NCBI GenBank assembly: GCA_029838215.1
Contig: JALGVI010000002.1
Location: forward strand, 1 to 64,000
Length of the DNA stretch: 64,000 nucleotides
Reading direction: 5' to 3'
Source: Candidatus Helarchaeota archaeon
GTDB taxonomy: Archaea; Asgardarchaeota; Lokiarchaeia; Helarchaeales; RDOG01
Shown: positions 20,001-28,240 of the stretch, in pieces
How the letters are laid out: the number at the start of each line of letters is the position of its first letter
How positions within the stretch are numbered: position 1 is the first letter of the stretch
The notes under the pieces: model-generated
Told to the model about the DNA's origin: nothing
What the model saw: the letters and a program-made list of their open reading frames with translations, nothing else
Databases searched by the model: none
Program-made: the position numbers and the translations under genes

Positions 20001-20811
20001 CCTTATCATATGTTGGAATTAGTGGAAATTCCATTGCATTACCTGTTACATACATTCCACGCTCATCTACTTCAGATTGGGATGGAACAACATTAGGGGT
20101 AACTCGAAGCCATGGCGCAATCGTCACATCGTTCTCGGAATTGTCTAAATCCTGCATCGTGCCTTTATCGTCATAAGGCCAATTCCAAGATTGATAAAAT
20201 AACTTCAAATGCTCTTCACTCTGTGGTTTGAGTTGAAAATTAATATTTATTGGCTTTCCATCAGTTGTTATGCTAAAATCAAAATTTTGGTGGATGGTCG
20301 ACTTCGCAAATGGTGAAAGATCAATTTCATCATTCACTCCATCATCATCATTATCGAAATCCCAAGCGTTTTCGATTCCATCTCCATCAATATCAAGTGA
20401 ATAAATCCCCTCAACCTCGAAGTAGTCGGGAAGTCCATCCATGTTAGTATCCACGATTAGGGGATCCAATCTATTGTTTATCTCATAAGTGTCATTTAAT
20501 TGATCAAAATCAGAATCGGAATTATTATAATCGGTACCGATGACCCATTCAACCGAATCGTACAATCCGTCTCCGTCAGTGTCTGTTTTATCTACCGTTG
20601 CGTTTTGCAATTCTTCAACAAGGTTCTTTAGGGAGTATGGTTTTCTCGGAGGATCCATGTAATTCTGAGTTTCCAACGGTTCTATTACGTTAGTAGAAAA
20701 ACGATTTTGTATTCTCATTCCTAAATCTAAGATTTGTACACCTGCAGAAATAAGAAAAAGTGATATAATCACGAAACAGATTAGATTTTTAACAGATTTT
20801 TCCAAAATCAA
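14008..20811 (-). CDS. giant surface/membrane protein with TSP3-like Ca2+ repeats, fascin-like beta-trefoil and NHL-like repeats
   Basis: 2267-aa uninterrupted ORF; N-terminal hydrophobic helix; DTDGDGLxDxxE repeats; NHL-like VAVDDTNEVLYALDGDRIVKLNSSDGEYIATL; TM PYWTAIIFAIIFLPFLFIAIMGIYLAY near C-terminus. Confidence 0.9.
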   Translation of the reverse strand: MILEKSVKNLICFVIISLFLISAGVQILDLGMRIQNRFSTNVIEPLETQNYMDPPRKPYSLKNLVEELQNATVDKTDTDGDGLYDSVEWVIGTDYNNSDSDFDQLNDTYEINNRLDPLIVDTNMDGLPDYFEVEGIYSLDIDGDGIENAWDFDNDDDGVNDEIDLSPFAKSTIHQNFDFSITTDGKPININFQLKPQSEEHLKLFYQSWNWPYDDKGTMQDLDNSENDVTIAPWLRVTPNVVPSQSEVDERGMYVTGNAMEFPLIPTYDKGKIVAFQGSFYYPEKASMTLDLQVELIWKVTGYTDLPALALNASNGNIVAIRDDGVLVANATEANDGMLQWIDLGENKIALKVQNGLFITVMGNGILASNASSIGDAETFTANRPGNQISLRAHNGNYVTVGANDLLVANTGTETWFTEIDQGYAPDQTPLTTYTEPFMLTGFGVEENYNCNGSIFYHEDRNQTMAANMFMINAFTFNATTILDDMPALLIENNVTIHNQSNFTFDDNYEAITYMCNEMIPDALSSFSGSQIVPLIMATEEASKMVDMIDTLAVNTSIMDDSWAVDFTGEDLLITKSLKMNFYNSSTFVALNFSEVMDEIETWGLVDNATSTLEIMMLRWYTGITQTTRVGGIALNFTPPKSSERDIVNAVALTGLNALFLIATAVLTYQAYRFLASLLDVPVKVLVSSRVGVSSLRSLSTLGAASGTTKLTRALQFLTKSHVLDVIGVLIGIGLSIWAGVQIANAIGGRLGREMGAAYGIAGSIVAIVYGIVLAVLFQSVIGAVIAIAIIILDLIFGFSSKLTKWLAQVLFGSPHDYHHAEPDTQVEGPLETRTFDWDENGLDVGDRIELTAHLIGKIEGKGESKTLQSGSWNVPWISIDAPDGSGSTTSMNLEHSLDNNAYNWHTQTTLLNRTHTDPYGRTKKVDKYDSAAWIEPGISMINFPVKLQIASRYKLMQQWYHYPVWYFGFKCWHTDWQRGKTPAEDLNTLYYDVMPGNLNDFLNWGVITENDRDGDGLNDTYETSLGLTNVLRYDTDADGLNDKYELDIGTDPQSADTDEDALLDGHEMIYGCDPKNSDSDNDGIYDWLEVSGWVISFNYSGQVFEMRVFSDPTNNDTDGDGVDDETEYWSGLNPRSSDTNGDGEEDVGIPITEKCGVLDHVVNIENDVPDFIANASELAVDANGSVYVPVQNGTSNDYFILKLDSNLTYLDNWSLSFKPGKVVVDDVNEYLYVENLTGDSFSRFYLNGTLMNGSLAVGTKPITGVDVDSSGHLYVARFNPGSSIAQIDKYFSNGTLSSTYGSYGSNPDQFDNLGAIAVDDTNEVLYALDGDRIVKLNSSDGEYIATLPNGYQNMIDIATDVNGMVYVLDHFDPGIGEGCVRKFDHNGMEDRNFVLTNSSNSPPWDLIHYPMRLAISQNVTNTSYYVLEQPTLNNSNPNILKFHENVTLVPREINGSLYDWDADELGNLEEILGWSITWKNNMTIYNLDVNCSPFMIDTDFDGLSDYEEFLLRSHPWNPDTDGDGLSDAYEYEIGTNLTNDDTDEDGLSDSNELLIGSNPYNKSDTDGEGLSDLIEFQLGSNPASNDTDNDGADDLLEYTGNSFNNSSLLLPDTDDDYLLDGLEYALNCDPRDQDTDDDGLMDGDELVHNTNATLSDTDDDGLLDGMEVDLWLNPLNNDTDGDGLTDAIELEWGSNPFVNDTDYDGVPDGDDVDTVTNFTEPIILCYEDDPDGYNAQFAANFTEANNVTVVSYENFTANHTNAQFIVLVGRPDPSNDTLGGLMYELLSDTGDELTAMMDNATRHFTVRRGVWIETQTVVMVSRAYFLDVNRVVKYLKDMNVTKTSSSYVIEYQTTPIMHNDTNYLYGMVIDEIDTVKATDTILSITIGNWSRPTIHVSRYVDFTGLQGNSGIPMIESSRTLRFHSLADWTMRSLGTYVQVDVTANGTALTQVQDAILIIMYTEADLDRDGNGVITDPWDINENTLQLYYFDETTGLWIKISADLDWVIDYGINTTDFELYGESYAGFIWIEMAHLSLFSVAGVEYMPYWTAIIFAIIFLPFLFIAIMGIYLAYREIDKRSKKRIIKKSRIKDATTRPMDNVILEMRGKKMVIKFDLTTELGPSAKGKTILVANSKGGRRIEGTDISFGLIAYKYPEQHRFKAKQKREFYNIDVQVEGDIVKLTIDITKDFGLSSTGKSVIIASSRGNQPIEGTYILFGLNVYKKRKTTIPQSTKKPKANIVEEFPSQYKIKEFHDLFDWALRRRGKK
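15670..16330 (-). repeat. tandem TSP3-like (thrombospondin type 3) Asp-rich repeats inside the giant CDS
   Basis: DTDFDGLSDYEEF, DTDGDGLSDAYEYEIGTNLTNDDTDEDGLSDSNELLIGSNP, DTDDDGLMDGDELV, DTDGDGLTDAIELEWGSNP, etc. Confidence 0.9.
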
Positions 20812-20968
20812 ACACCAGCACGATATCGTTAATCAACCATTCATGAAAAAATAAGATAAATTTGGGCATTAGCTTGACTTGAAATTATTAAGCAGTAAAA
20901 ATTTTTAAAACTTGCTGTCGGGTGTTTTGGCGTGAACCCATACCTACAAATAGGGAAATCTTCTTTAT

Positions 20969-22201
20969 CTACGATTGTAAACAGGTTTCTATTTCTTCTT
21001 CTGCCTTGATTCGTTTTATTTCTTTAATAAGTGCAGGAATGATCTTGTGTAAGTCGCCAACAATACCATAATGTGCAATTTCAAAGATTCCAGCGTTTGG
21101 ATCCTTGTTTATGGCGACAATTATGTCGGAGCCTTCGATTCCAACGCGATGCTGAATAGCGCCCGAGATTCCGCACGCAATGTATAATTTTGGAGCCACG
21201 GTTTTTCCTGTTTGTCCGACTTGTTGTTCGGGGTCAACCCATCCCAACTCTACTGCAACTCGAGAACCACCGACTTCCGCATTTAGAATTTTAGCGAGGT
21301 CTTCGATGATCCCGAAGTTTTCCTTACTACCAACGCCTCTTCCACCCGATACGATTATTCTTGCGTCTTCAAGGTTAATTTTTTTCTTTTCCCTAGAAAT
21401 AATCTTCACGATTCTTGTCAATAGATCTTCTTGCTTTATTTCGGGATGAATCGTCCTGATTGTTGCTTTTTTTTCGGTTTTGGAGGGAATTTTGAAGATT
21501 CCAGGTCGAACGGTGCTCATCTGCGGTCGGCTATGTGGGTTTTTTATCGTTGCCATGATATTCCCTCCAAAGGTCGGGCGGGTTTGTAACAGGAGCGTTC
21601 GGGTTTCAGGATCGATGTCAAGACCCGTGCAGTCGGCTGTTAGACCCGTATTGAGTTTTTTAGAAACTCTAGGAGCAAAATCACGTCCCATGGGCGTTGC
21701 ACCAATGATGACGATTTCGGGTTTATGTTCATTTATGAGATTGGTGATGATCTTGACGAATAGTTCTGAGTGATAATTTTTTAGTAATGGATGTTCGATG
21801 TAAATTATTTCGTCCGCGCCGAATTGTGCGAGGTCTTCCAGCACTTCTTTTAAATCATGTCCCAATGCCAAGACCGTGAGTTTAACCTCGAGCTTGTCTG
21901 CAAGTTCGCGACCCTTCCCCATGAGTTGATAGGATACGGCGTGAATTTTACAATCACTCTGTTCTGCGATTATCCACACGCCTTTATATTGAGAAAGGTT
22001 CAATTTTTCCACGTCTACTTCTTCGCGTTCAATCGTGATGGCATTAACGGGGCACGCATCTACACAAGCACCGCAGAGGTTGCATTCGCCAGAGATTTCG
22101 GCTTTTTCATTTATGATTTGAATGCCTCCGTATGGACAGACCTCCACGCAACTGCCACAACCCATGCATTCTTCATGATTTACCTTTATTCCCATTTTCA
22201 T
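20969..22201 (-). CDS. etfA: electron transfer flavoprotein alpha subunit with N-terminal 2[4Fe-4S] ferredoxin domain
   Basis: CMGCGSCVEVCPYGG and CNLCGACVDACP at N-terminus; IVSGGRGVGSKENFGIIEDLA, AVELGWVDPEQQVGQTGKTVAPKLYIACGISGAIQH = EtfA FAD domain. Confidence 0.95.
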   Translation of the reverse strand: MKMGIKVNHEECMGCGSCVEVCPYGGIQIINEKAEISGECNLCGACVDACPVNAITIEREEVDVEKLNLSQYKGVWIIAEQSDCKIHAVSYQLMGKGRELADKLEVKLTVLALGHDLKEVLEDLAQFGADEIIYIEHPLLKNYHSELFVKIITNLINEHKPEIVIIGATPMGRDFAPRVSKKLNTGLTADCTGLDIDPETRTLLLQTRPTFGGNIMATIKNPHSRPQMSTVRPGIFKIPSKTEKKATIRTIHPEIKQEDLLTRIVKIISREKKKINLEDARIIVSGGRGVGSKENFGIIEDLAKILNAEVGGSRVAVELGWVDPEQQVGQTGKTVAPKLYIACGISGAIQHRVGIEGSDIIVAINKDPNAGIFEIAHYGIVGDLHKIIPALIKEIKRIKAEEEIETCLQS

Positions 22202-22204
22202 GCC

Positions 22205-23020
22205 TCACAAGACTTTATCATCCTTCAATTTTTTGCATAATTCTTGAACCATCTCTTCGATCGTTCCGGAAAGCAGGACGTGTTCTCCTTTTTGTTCGGG
22301 AACGAAAATTTTCCATACTTGTGTTTGAGAGCCGTCCAGTCCGATTTTTTTCTTATCAGCATTCAAGTCTTCGGCATTTAGGACTTGAACGGACTTCTGC
22401 TCGTATGCTTCGACGATTCCCGAAATTGTGGGATAACGCGGAACGTTTAATTCTTTTAATACGGTGATGAGTGCGGGTAATTTCGTTTCCAAGACCATTA
22501 TTTCTTCAGTTTTAAATACACTTTCTGCAATGATTTTATTATCCAGTATTTCGATTTTTTGCACCAGCGTGATCTGCGGAATGCCCAATTCTTCGGCTAA
22601 TTCAGGTCCGACTTGAGCGGTATCGCCATCGATAGCCTGAGCCCCGCAAATCACCAGATAATTTTCATCGACTTTTGTTTCTTTCAGGATTTTTTTAATT
22701 CCCATTGATAGTGTATAGGAAGTTGCGAGCGTGTCAGCACCTGCAAACGCCCTATCAGAGAGGAGAAATGCTTTATCGATACCCATTGCCAGGGCTTCGC
22801 GGAGTGCTTCTTCGGCTTGTGGCGGACCCATACTAATAACAATCGTTTCAGCACCAAATTGCTCTTTTAATTGGAGTGCCAATTCGATTGCATTTTTATC
22901 CATTGGATTTATGATGCTGGGTATCCCTTCCCGGACGAGCATTCCCGTCTTGGCATCGATTTTTACTTCAGTTATTCCGGGAACTTGTTTTATGCACGTG
23001 ATTACTTTCAAAATCGCCAC
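22205..23020 (-). CDS. etfB: electron transfer flavoprotein beta subunit
   Basis: VITCIKQVPG...NPMDKNAIELALQLKE, DGDTAQVGPELAEELGIPQ signature. Confidence 0.95.
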   Translation of the reverse strand: MAILKVITCIKQVPGITEVKIDAKTGMLVREGIPSIINPMDKNAIELALQLKEQFGAETIVISMGPPQAEEALREALAMGIDKAFLLSDRAFAGADTLATSYTLSMGIKKILKETKVDENYLVICGAQAIDGDTAQVGPELAEELGIPQITLVQKIEILDNKIIAESVFKTEEIMVLETKLPALITVLKELNVPRYPTISGIVEAYEQKSVQVLNAEDLNADKKKIGLDGSQTQVWKIFVPEQKGEHVLLSGTIEEMVQELCKKLKDDKVL

Positions 23021-23023
23021 ACC

Positions 23024-24214
23024 TCAGAATGCGCCTCTTAGGAGATGACTTGCAATAACCATTCTTTGGATTTCGGATGTTCCTTCATATATTTCGCCCA
23101 TTTTTGCATCTCTGAAGTATCTTTCGACTTGGTATGCTTTCATCAGACCGTAACCACCGTGGACTTGAACTGCAAAATGAGTTGTATTCATGGCAGCCTC
23201 GCTCGCCACTAATTTAGCCATTGCAGATGCCAATCCATAGGGTTTTCCGTGATCGCATAAATATGCGGCTTTATAAGTTAGGAGACGTGCGGATTCAACG
23301 GCAACACCCATATCGGCAATCTTCCATTGGATTCCTTGGAAGCGACTGATTTTCCGTCCGAATTGTTCTCTTTCATTGGCATATTTTATTGCAGATTCCA
23401 ATGCGCCTTGTCCGAGTCCGACGCATTGTGCCGCAATCAAAATGCGTCCGAAATCTAAAATCTTCAAGACAATTCTGAAGCCATTTCCCACGCCGCCAAG
23501 AACATTTTCCTTCGGGACTCTAACGTCCTGAAATACGAGTTCAGAGGTATTTGATGCTCTAACCCCCAATTTGTCTTCTTTCACGCCAACGGAGAACCCA
23601 GGGGTTTCCGTATCAACAATGAATGCCGTAAATCCTTTTCTTTTTTCTTTACCAGTCTTAGCTGCGACAATAAGAGTTTTTGCAATCCCTCCGTTTGTGG
23701 CAAATATCTTGCTTCCGTTTAATACCCACTCATCCCCATCGAGCACGGCACTTGTTTCAACAGCAGAAGCATCGGATCCCGCATTGGCTTCAGTGAGGGC
23801 AAATGCACCCAATTTTTCCCCTCTTGCAAGTGGAACGAGAAATTTTTCTTTTTGTTCTTCCGTTCCAAATTTAAAAATTGGATAAGCCACGACGCTACAA
23901 TGCACGCCGACAGTAATTGACCACGAAGCATCAACTCGTCCTATTTCTTCGACAATTATGGCAAAACTAGTGGTATCGTCGTGCAGTCCCGCTCCTCCGT
24001 ATTCTTTCGGAATGCATACGCCGAAGAAATTCATTTTTTTCATCATTTCGAATACTTCAGGGTTTAACTGGGAGTTCCTATCACTATCTTCAGCCACGGG
24101 TGCGATATACTGTTCAACAAATTCTCGCGTGATACGTCGAATCATTTTTTGCTTATCATTTATTGAAAAATCCATGATCATCATCAGGTAAGTAATTTTT
24201 TCTTCTTTTCTCAT
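23024..24214 (-). CDS. acyl-CoA dehydrogenase (start likely ~24175)
   Basis: GAFALTEANAGSDASAVET, YANEREQFGRKISRFQGIQWKIADM, QVHGGYGLMKAYQVERYFRDAKMGEIYEGTSEIQRMVI. Confidence 0.95.
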   Translation of the reverse strand: MRKEEKITYLMMIMDFSINDKQKMIRRITREFVEQYIAPVAEDSDRNSQLNPEVFEMMKKMNFFGVCIPKEYGGAGLHDDTTSFAIIVEEIGRVDASWSITVGVHCSVVAYPIFKFGTEEQKEKFLVPLARGEKLGAFALTEANAGSDASAVETSAVLDGDEWVLNGSKIFATNGGIAKTLIVAAKTGKEKRKGFTAFIVDTETPGFSVGVKEDKLGVRASNTSELVFQDVRVPKENVLGGVGNGFRIVLKILDFGRILIAAQCVGLGQGALESAIKYANEREQFGRKISRFQGIQWKIADMGVAVESARLLTYKAAYLCDHGKPYGLASAMAKLVASEAAMNTTHFAVQVHGGYGLMKAYQVERYFRDAKMGEIYEGTSEIQRMVIASHLLRGAF

Positions 24215-24285
24215 TGAAAAAATTGAATATTTTAGATCTTCTGTAACATGATAGATATTTAAGGAATGCTTCCAGATGTCATCAA

Positions 24286-26235
24286 TTGATTTATAGATGT
24301 TTTATCTCAGATTACTTATCGGTGAATGTTCCAATGCCCGAGTTCGTGGTGACGTTTCAACCAGAAGGTAAGCGCGTAAAAGTGAAGGATGATCAAACCA
24401 TCTTAGATGCCGCACGGATTGCGGGTATTGATCTCATATCCGTTTGTGGGGGAGCTGGTACTTGTGGCAAATGCAAAGTCATCTTGAAAGAATCTTCATC
24501 TATTAGTGAAATATCGAATAAAGAGCGGGATCTTCTTTCAAAGGAAGAAATCAACTCAGGAATTCGGTTGGCGTGCCAAACCAAGATTCGCAATCATGTC
24601 GTGATTCGCGTTCCAGAATACAGTAGAACAGGCAAGCAACGGCTTCAAATTGAAGGAATTGAAACATCAATAAAAGCGGACCCAACCGTGCGAAAGATAT
24701 ATCTTGAATTGAGTGAACCGACACTCGATGATTTGAGGTCGGATGTTGACAGGATTAATGAAGGCATTAGAACACGATTGAAAACAAATAATCTAAAGAT
24801 TGGTTTAGAAGTCTTGAATGATCTTAGTGAAATCACTCGAAATTGTGAATGGAAGTTTACCGTGGTTCTATGGAATGGTGAGATCATCTCGCTCGAACCG
24901 GGTGATACTCGACGACACTTGTTTGGATATGCCGTTGATATTGGGACAACTAAACTTGCGGGTTATCTTGTAGATCTAAATTCAGCCAAGGTAATTGCAG
25001 CGGGCTCCTTGTTGAACCCACAAATACCTTATGGTGAAGACGTGATCTCAAGGTTAAACCATCCCGAAAGGAACATGTTACACGAAATCGTCATTCAAGG
25101 TATAAATTACATTCTTGATGATCTCATGGAAAAAACAGGGATTTTAAGGGAAGAAATTTATGAAATGGTCGGTGTTGGGAATACAGTCATGCATCATCTA
25201 TTTCTAAATCTAAATCCAAAATACTTAGGTCGAGCTCCTTATCCACCCGTCATTCGTAATTCTCTCGCCATTGATTCAGGACAAGTTGGAATAAACATCC
25301 ATCCTCAAGGAAAAATATTCTTTCTTCCGGTAATCGCAGGTTTTGTTGGGGCAGATACTGTAAGCGTCATCCTCGCTTCAGAAATTTATAAAAGAAAAGA
25401 GATATCTTTGGCCTTAGACATCGGTACCAATACAGAAGTGGTTCTCGGTAATCAAGATAAGATGCTGACCTGTTCGTGTGCCTCAGGTCCAGCATTTGAA
25501 GGCGCACACATCAAGCACGGCATGAGGGCGGCAAGTGGTGCAATTGAAAAAATTTCAATAGATCCAGAAACCCGAAAAATATCATTCTCAACAATTGATG
25601 GTGACCCGCCAATTGGGATTTGTGGTTCAGGAATGATCGACATCCTGGCCGAAATGCTCATTGCGGGAATAGTAGATGTAAAAGGGCGATTCAACAAGGC
25701 ATACAACTCGCCGCGAGTTCGAATTGGACAAGATGGAATTGAGCTTGTTGTCGTGCCTGCAGAAGAAAGCGGAACCCAAAAAGACATAACATTCTCTCAA
25801 AAAGATGTCAGGCAAATACTTCTTGCAAAGGCAGCAATGAACACCGGAATCACGATTTTAATGAAACATTTCAACCTGACAAAAGATGATATAAAGAAGT
25901 TGTTCATTGCCGGTGCATTTGGTTCTCACATAAACGAGAAAAGTGCAAGGACGATTGGTCTTCTTCCTGAAGTGGACTTGAATATCGTGGAACCCATTGG
26001 TAATGCAGCAGGAACAGGGGCACGAATGTGTTTGGTTTCTCGTGAAGCCAAGACTATCGTCGAAAGCATTTCAGAAAGGGTAACTTATGTTGAACTTGCC
26101 ACGGATCCTGACTTCCAAAGTGCATTCCTTAACGCTAATTTCCTTCCGAACTCGCGTTTGGAGGATTATCCAGAAACCTCTCAACTCTTAAAGCGATACG
26201 GGAATTTTCCTGAAAGACTTCCGCCGAGGTTTTAA
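24286..26235 (+). CDS. ASKHA-family reductive activator of corrinoid protein (RACo-like) with N-terminal 2Fe-2S domain (start likely 24334)
   Basis: 2Fe-2S motif CGGAGTCGKCKV...C; ASKHA motifs YAVDIGTTKLAGYLVDL, LALDIGTNTEVVLG, CASGPAFEGAHIKHGMRAASGAIE, GICGSGMIDILAEML. Confidence 0.92.
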   Translation: MIYRCFISDYLSVNVPMPEFVVTFQPEGKRVKVKDDQTILDAARIAGIDLISVCGGAGTCGKCKVILKESSSISEISNKERDLLSKEEINSGIRLACQTKIRNHVVIRVPEYSRTGKQRLQIEGIETSIKADPTVRKIYLELSEPTLDDLRSDVDRINEGIRTRLKTNNLKIGLEVLNDLSEITRNCEWKFTVVLWNGEIISLEPGDTRRHLFGYAVDIGTTKLAGYLVDLNSAKVIAAGSLLNPQIPYGEDVISRLNHPERNMLHEIVIQGINYILDDLMEKTGILREEIYEMVGVGNTVMHHLFLNLNPKYLGRAPYPPVIRNSLAIDSGQVGINIHPQGKIFFLPVIAGFVGADTVSVILASEIYKRKEISLALDIGTNTEVVLGNQDKMLTCSCASGPAFEGAHIKHGMRAASGAIEKISIDPETRKISFSTIDGDPPIGICGSGMIDILAEMLIAGIVDVKGRFNKAYNSPRVRIGQDGIELVVVPAEESGTQKDITFSQKDVRQILLAKAAMNTGITILMKHFNLTKDDIKKLFIAGAFGSHINEKSARTIGLLPEVDLNIVEPIGNAAGTGARMCLVSREAKTIVESISERVTYVELATDPDFQSAFLNANFLPNSRLEDYPETSQLLKRYGNFPERLPPRF

Positions 26236-26272
26236 ATTTGGTCTCTTAAAAAAGAGGTATAAAATCATCACG

Positions 26273-28090
26273 TTATTTTTTTAGAAAATCTTTGGTAAAT
26301 GCATCCCAAGTATTTCTTCTCACTTCTTTTCTCGTCATTTCTTCCTTCAGAATGAATTTTCGGATTCTTTCATCTGCGGTTTTCGGCAATTTTTCCTTGA
26401 ATTCGATATATCTTGGAACCATGTAATATACAACCACCCGCAACAAGTAATTGTAAAGATCTTCATGGTTCAAGATGCCTTTTTCCTTTAGCACGACACA
26501 TATCTTGATATCGTCTTCTTGGGTGGTTTCATTATGCAAGCCAATAGCTGCACTCTCAAGGATAAATGGATGTGCATTTAGCACTTTTTCGACATCATTT
26601 GGTGACAATATCTTATTTTTCTTCCGAATCACGTGTTCTTTACGTCCAATCATATAAAAATAACCGTCATCGTCTTTATAACCATAATCACCCGTGTGAA
26701 ACCATCTACCACTATCGAAATTCAGAGCCTGTTCCTCAGGTCTATTATGAAATTCGACTATAAATGGAAGTGTTGCCCTAGAAACGATTTCACCAACATT
26801 GTTAGGGCCAGGTGGTAATTCGTTCCCTGATGAGTCAATTATTTTCATCTCAAATCCGGGAATGGGTGTCCCAATGGAGCCAATCTTTCCACCACTCGAA
26901 CCAACCTTGTTTAATGTCATTCCCACGGCTTCCGATAGCGTCCATCCTTCGTGAACTGCAATTCCAAAACGATGCTCAAAAATCTCCCAAATCTCCTTGT
27001 ATGCTTCAGAACCGAGAGCCCATTTAATGGAGTGATTTCGGTCTTTCTCACGTGCAGGCTCGTTGAGTAATTCGGTTAGTATTCCAAGCTTGTAAAAAAG
27101 AATCGCGGGCTTGTATTTCTTCACGTCTTCCCAGAATGTTGATGGCTTGAATTCCCTTGTTATGATTACTGAAGAATCGTAAAACAGCGTCGGGAGGATG
27201 ATCAGGATTTGAGTGATGGGATGAAAGAGCGGCAATGGACAATAAGTCTTCACGTTATCTATTTCAACTATTTTCTTCAATTCATTCACGATGATCAAGC
27301 CCGCCAAGACCAAATGATTCATGACCGTGATGCCTTTAGGTCTCCCAGTAGTTCCCGCCGTATACATGATTTCCATTCGGTGCATGTCCCTGACTTTGAA
27401 TTTGGGAGGATCTGCACTTAAAATGTTGATTTTCTCATAATCCACGTAACGATCAATAAATTTGAAATTCTTGGGAGCACCTTTTATGATGATCTTCTTG
27501 AGTTTTGTGAGTTTCTTGCTGATTGTCTTGAATTTATCAAATAATTGATAATCTAGTATTAAGATCTCAGCATTGCAATCATTAATCATGAACGCCAAGT
27601 CTTCATCTTCAAGCAAATAATTGATCGGGACGAAAATACAACCAGCTTTCACGATGCCAAACCAACAAAATAAGAATTCGGGTGAATTCGTAAACATTAA
27701 TGCAATGTTTGTCTTTTTCATCCCCATCTCCTTGAGCAATTTCAAGATACCATTGGCAATTCGATTTGAATTTTCATGCAAGTTCTGATAACTGATGTTT
27801 CCTTCCCGGGAAAAAAGAAATATCTTCCTTCCGTTTTCACGGGCTTTTTGTTCCACGAGTCGAGACAACGTGGCATTCTTTATACCATATGAATTTATCA
27901 AGTCAGTGATCTCATCAATTTTTGAAATCTTCATTGAATTCCCAGTGAGTTCAATATCAACGTCTTCTTTATGGTTGAAAGGAAAAGAACTATCCTTGGA
28001 TAACTTACTAGGGATGTAAATCCATACCGTTTCGTATTTGCCGCCACCAGTTTTTCGGAACATCACCTTGCCGCGACCTTTCTTTCTCAT
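26273..28090 (-). CDS. acyl-CoA synthetase (AMP-forming, ANL superfamily)
   Basis: MEIMYTAGTTGRPKGITV P-loop-like motif, GWTLSEAVGMT, GRWFHTGDYGYKDDDGYFYMIGRKEHVIRKKNKILSPNDVEKVL. Confidence 0.93.
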   Translation of the reverse strand: MRKKGRGKVMFRKTGGGKYETVWIYIPSKLSKDSSFPFNHKEDVDIELTGNSMKISKIDEITDLINSYGIKNATLSRLVEQKARENGRKIFLFSREGNISYQNLHENSNRIANGILKLLKEMGMKKTNIALMFTNSPEFLFCWFGIVKAGCIFVPINYLLEDEDLAFMINDCNAEILILDYQLFDKFKTISKKLTKLKKIIIKGAPKNFKFIDRYVDYEKINILSADPPKFKVRDMHRMEIMYTAGTTGRPKGITVMNHLVLAGLIIVNELKKIVEIDNVKTYCPLPLFHPITQILIILPTLFYDSSVIITREFKPSTFWEDVKKYKPAILFYKLGILTELLNEPAREKDRNHSIKWALGSEAYKEIWEIFEHRFGIAVHEGWTLSEAVGMTLNKVGSSGGKIGSIGTPIPGFEMKIIDSSGNELPPGPNNVGEIVSRATLPFIVEFHNRPEEQALNFDSGRWFHTGDYGYKDDDGYFYMIGRKEHVIRKKNKILSPNDVEKVLNAHPFILESAAIGLHNETTQEDDIKICVVLKEKGILNHEDLYNYLLRVVVYYMVPRYIEFKEKLPKTADERIRKFILKEEMTRKEVRRNTWDAFTKDFLKK

Positions 28091-28240
28091 GGTAAGTCAG
28101 CCCCAATTTTACGACCAAATTAGAGAAAGTGAATTCTCACAGTTTGGTAATAATTTATGGTAATAAGGCAACAATTTTAAATATTCCTCCATCAGAATCT
28201 CAAACAGATTCACTTCTAAATTTCATGAAAAAATCGGTGA

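Noticed and set aside
20812-20968. Large intergenic element between giant protein and etfA
   Set aside because: Short AT-rich spacer with no repeat or ORF; likely promoter of the giant gene.
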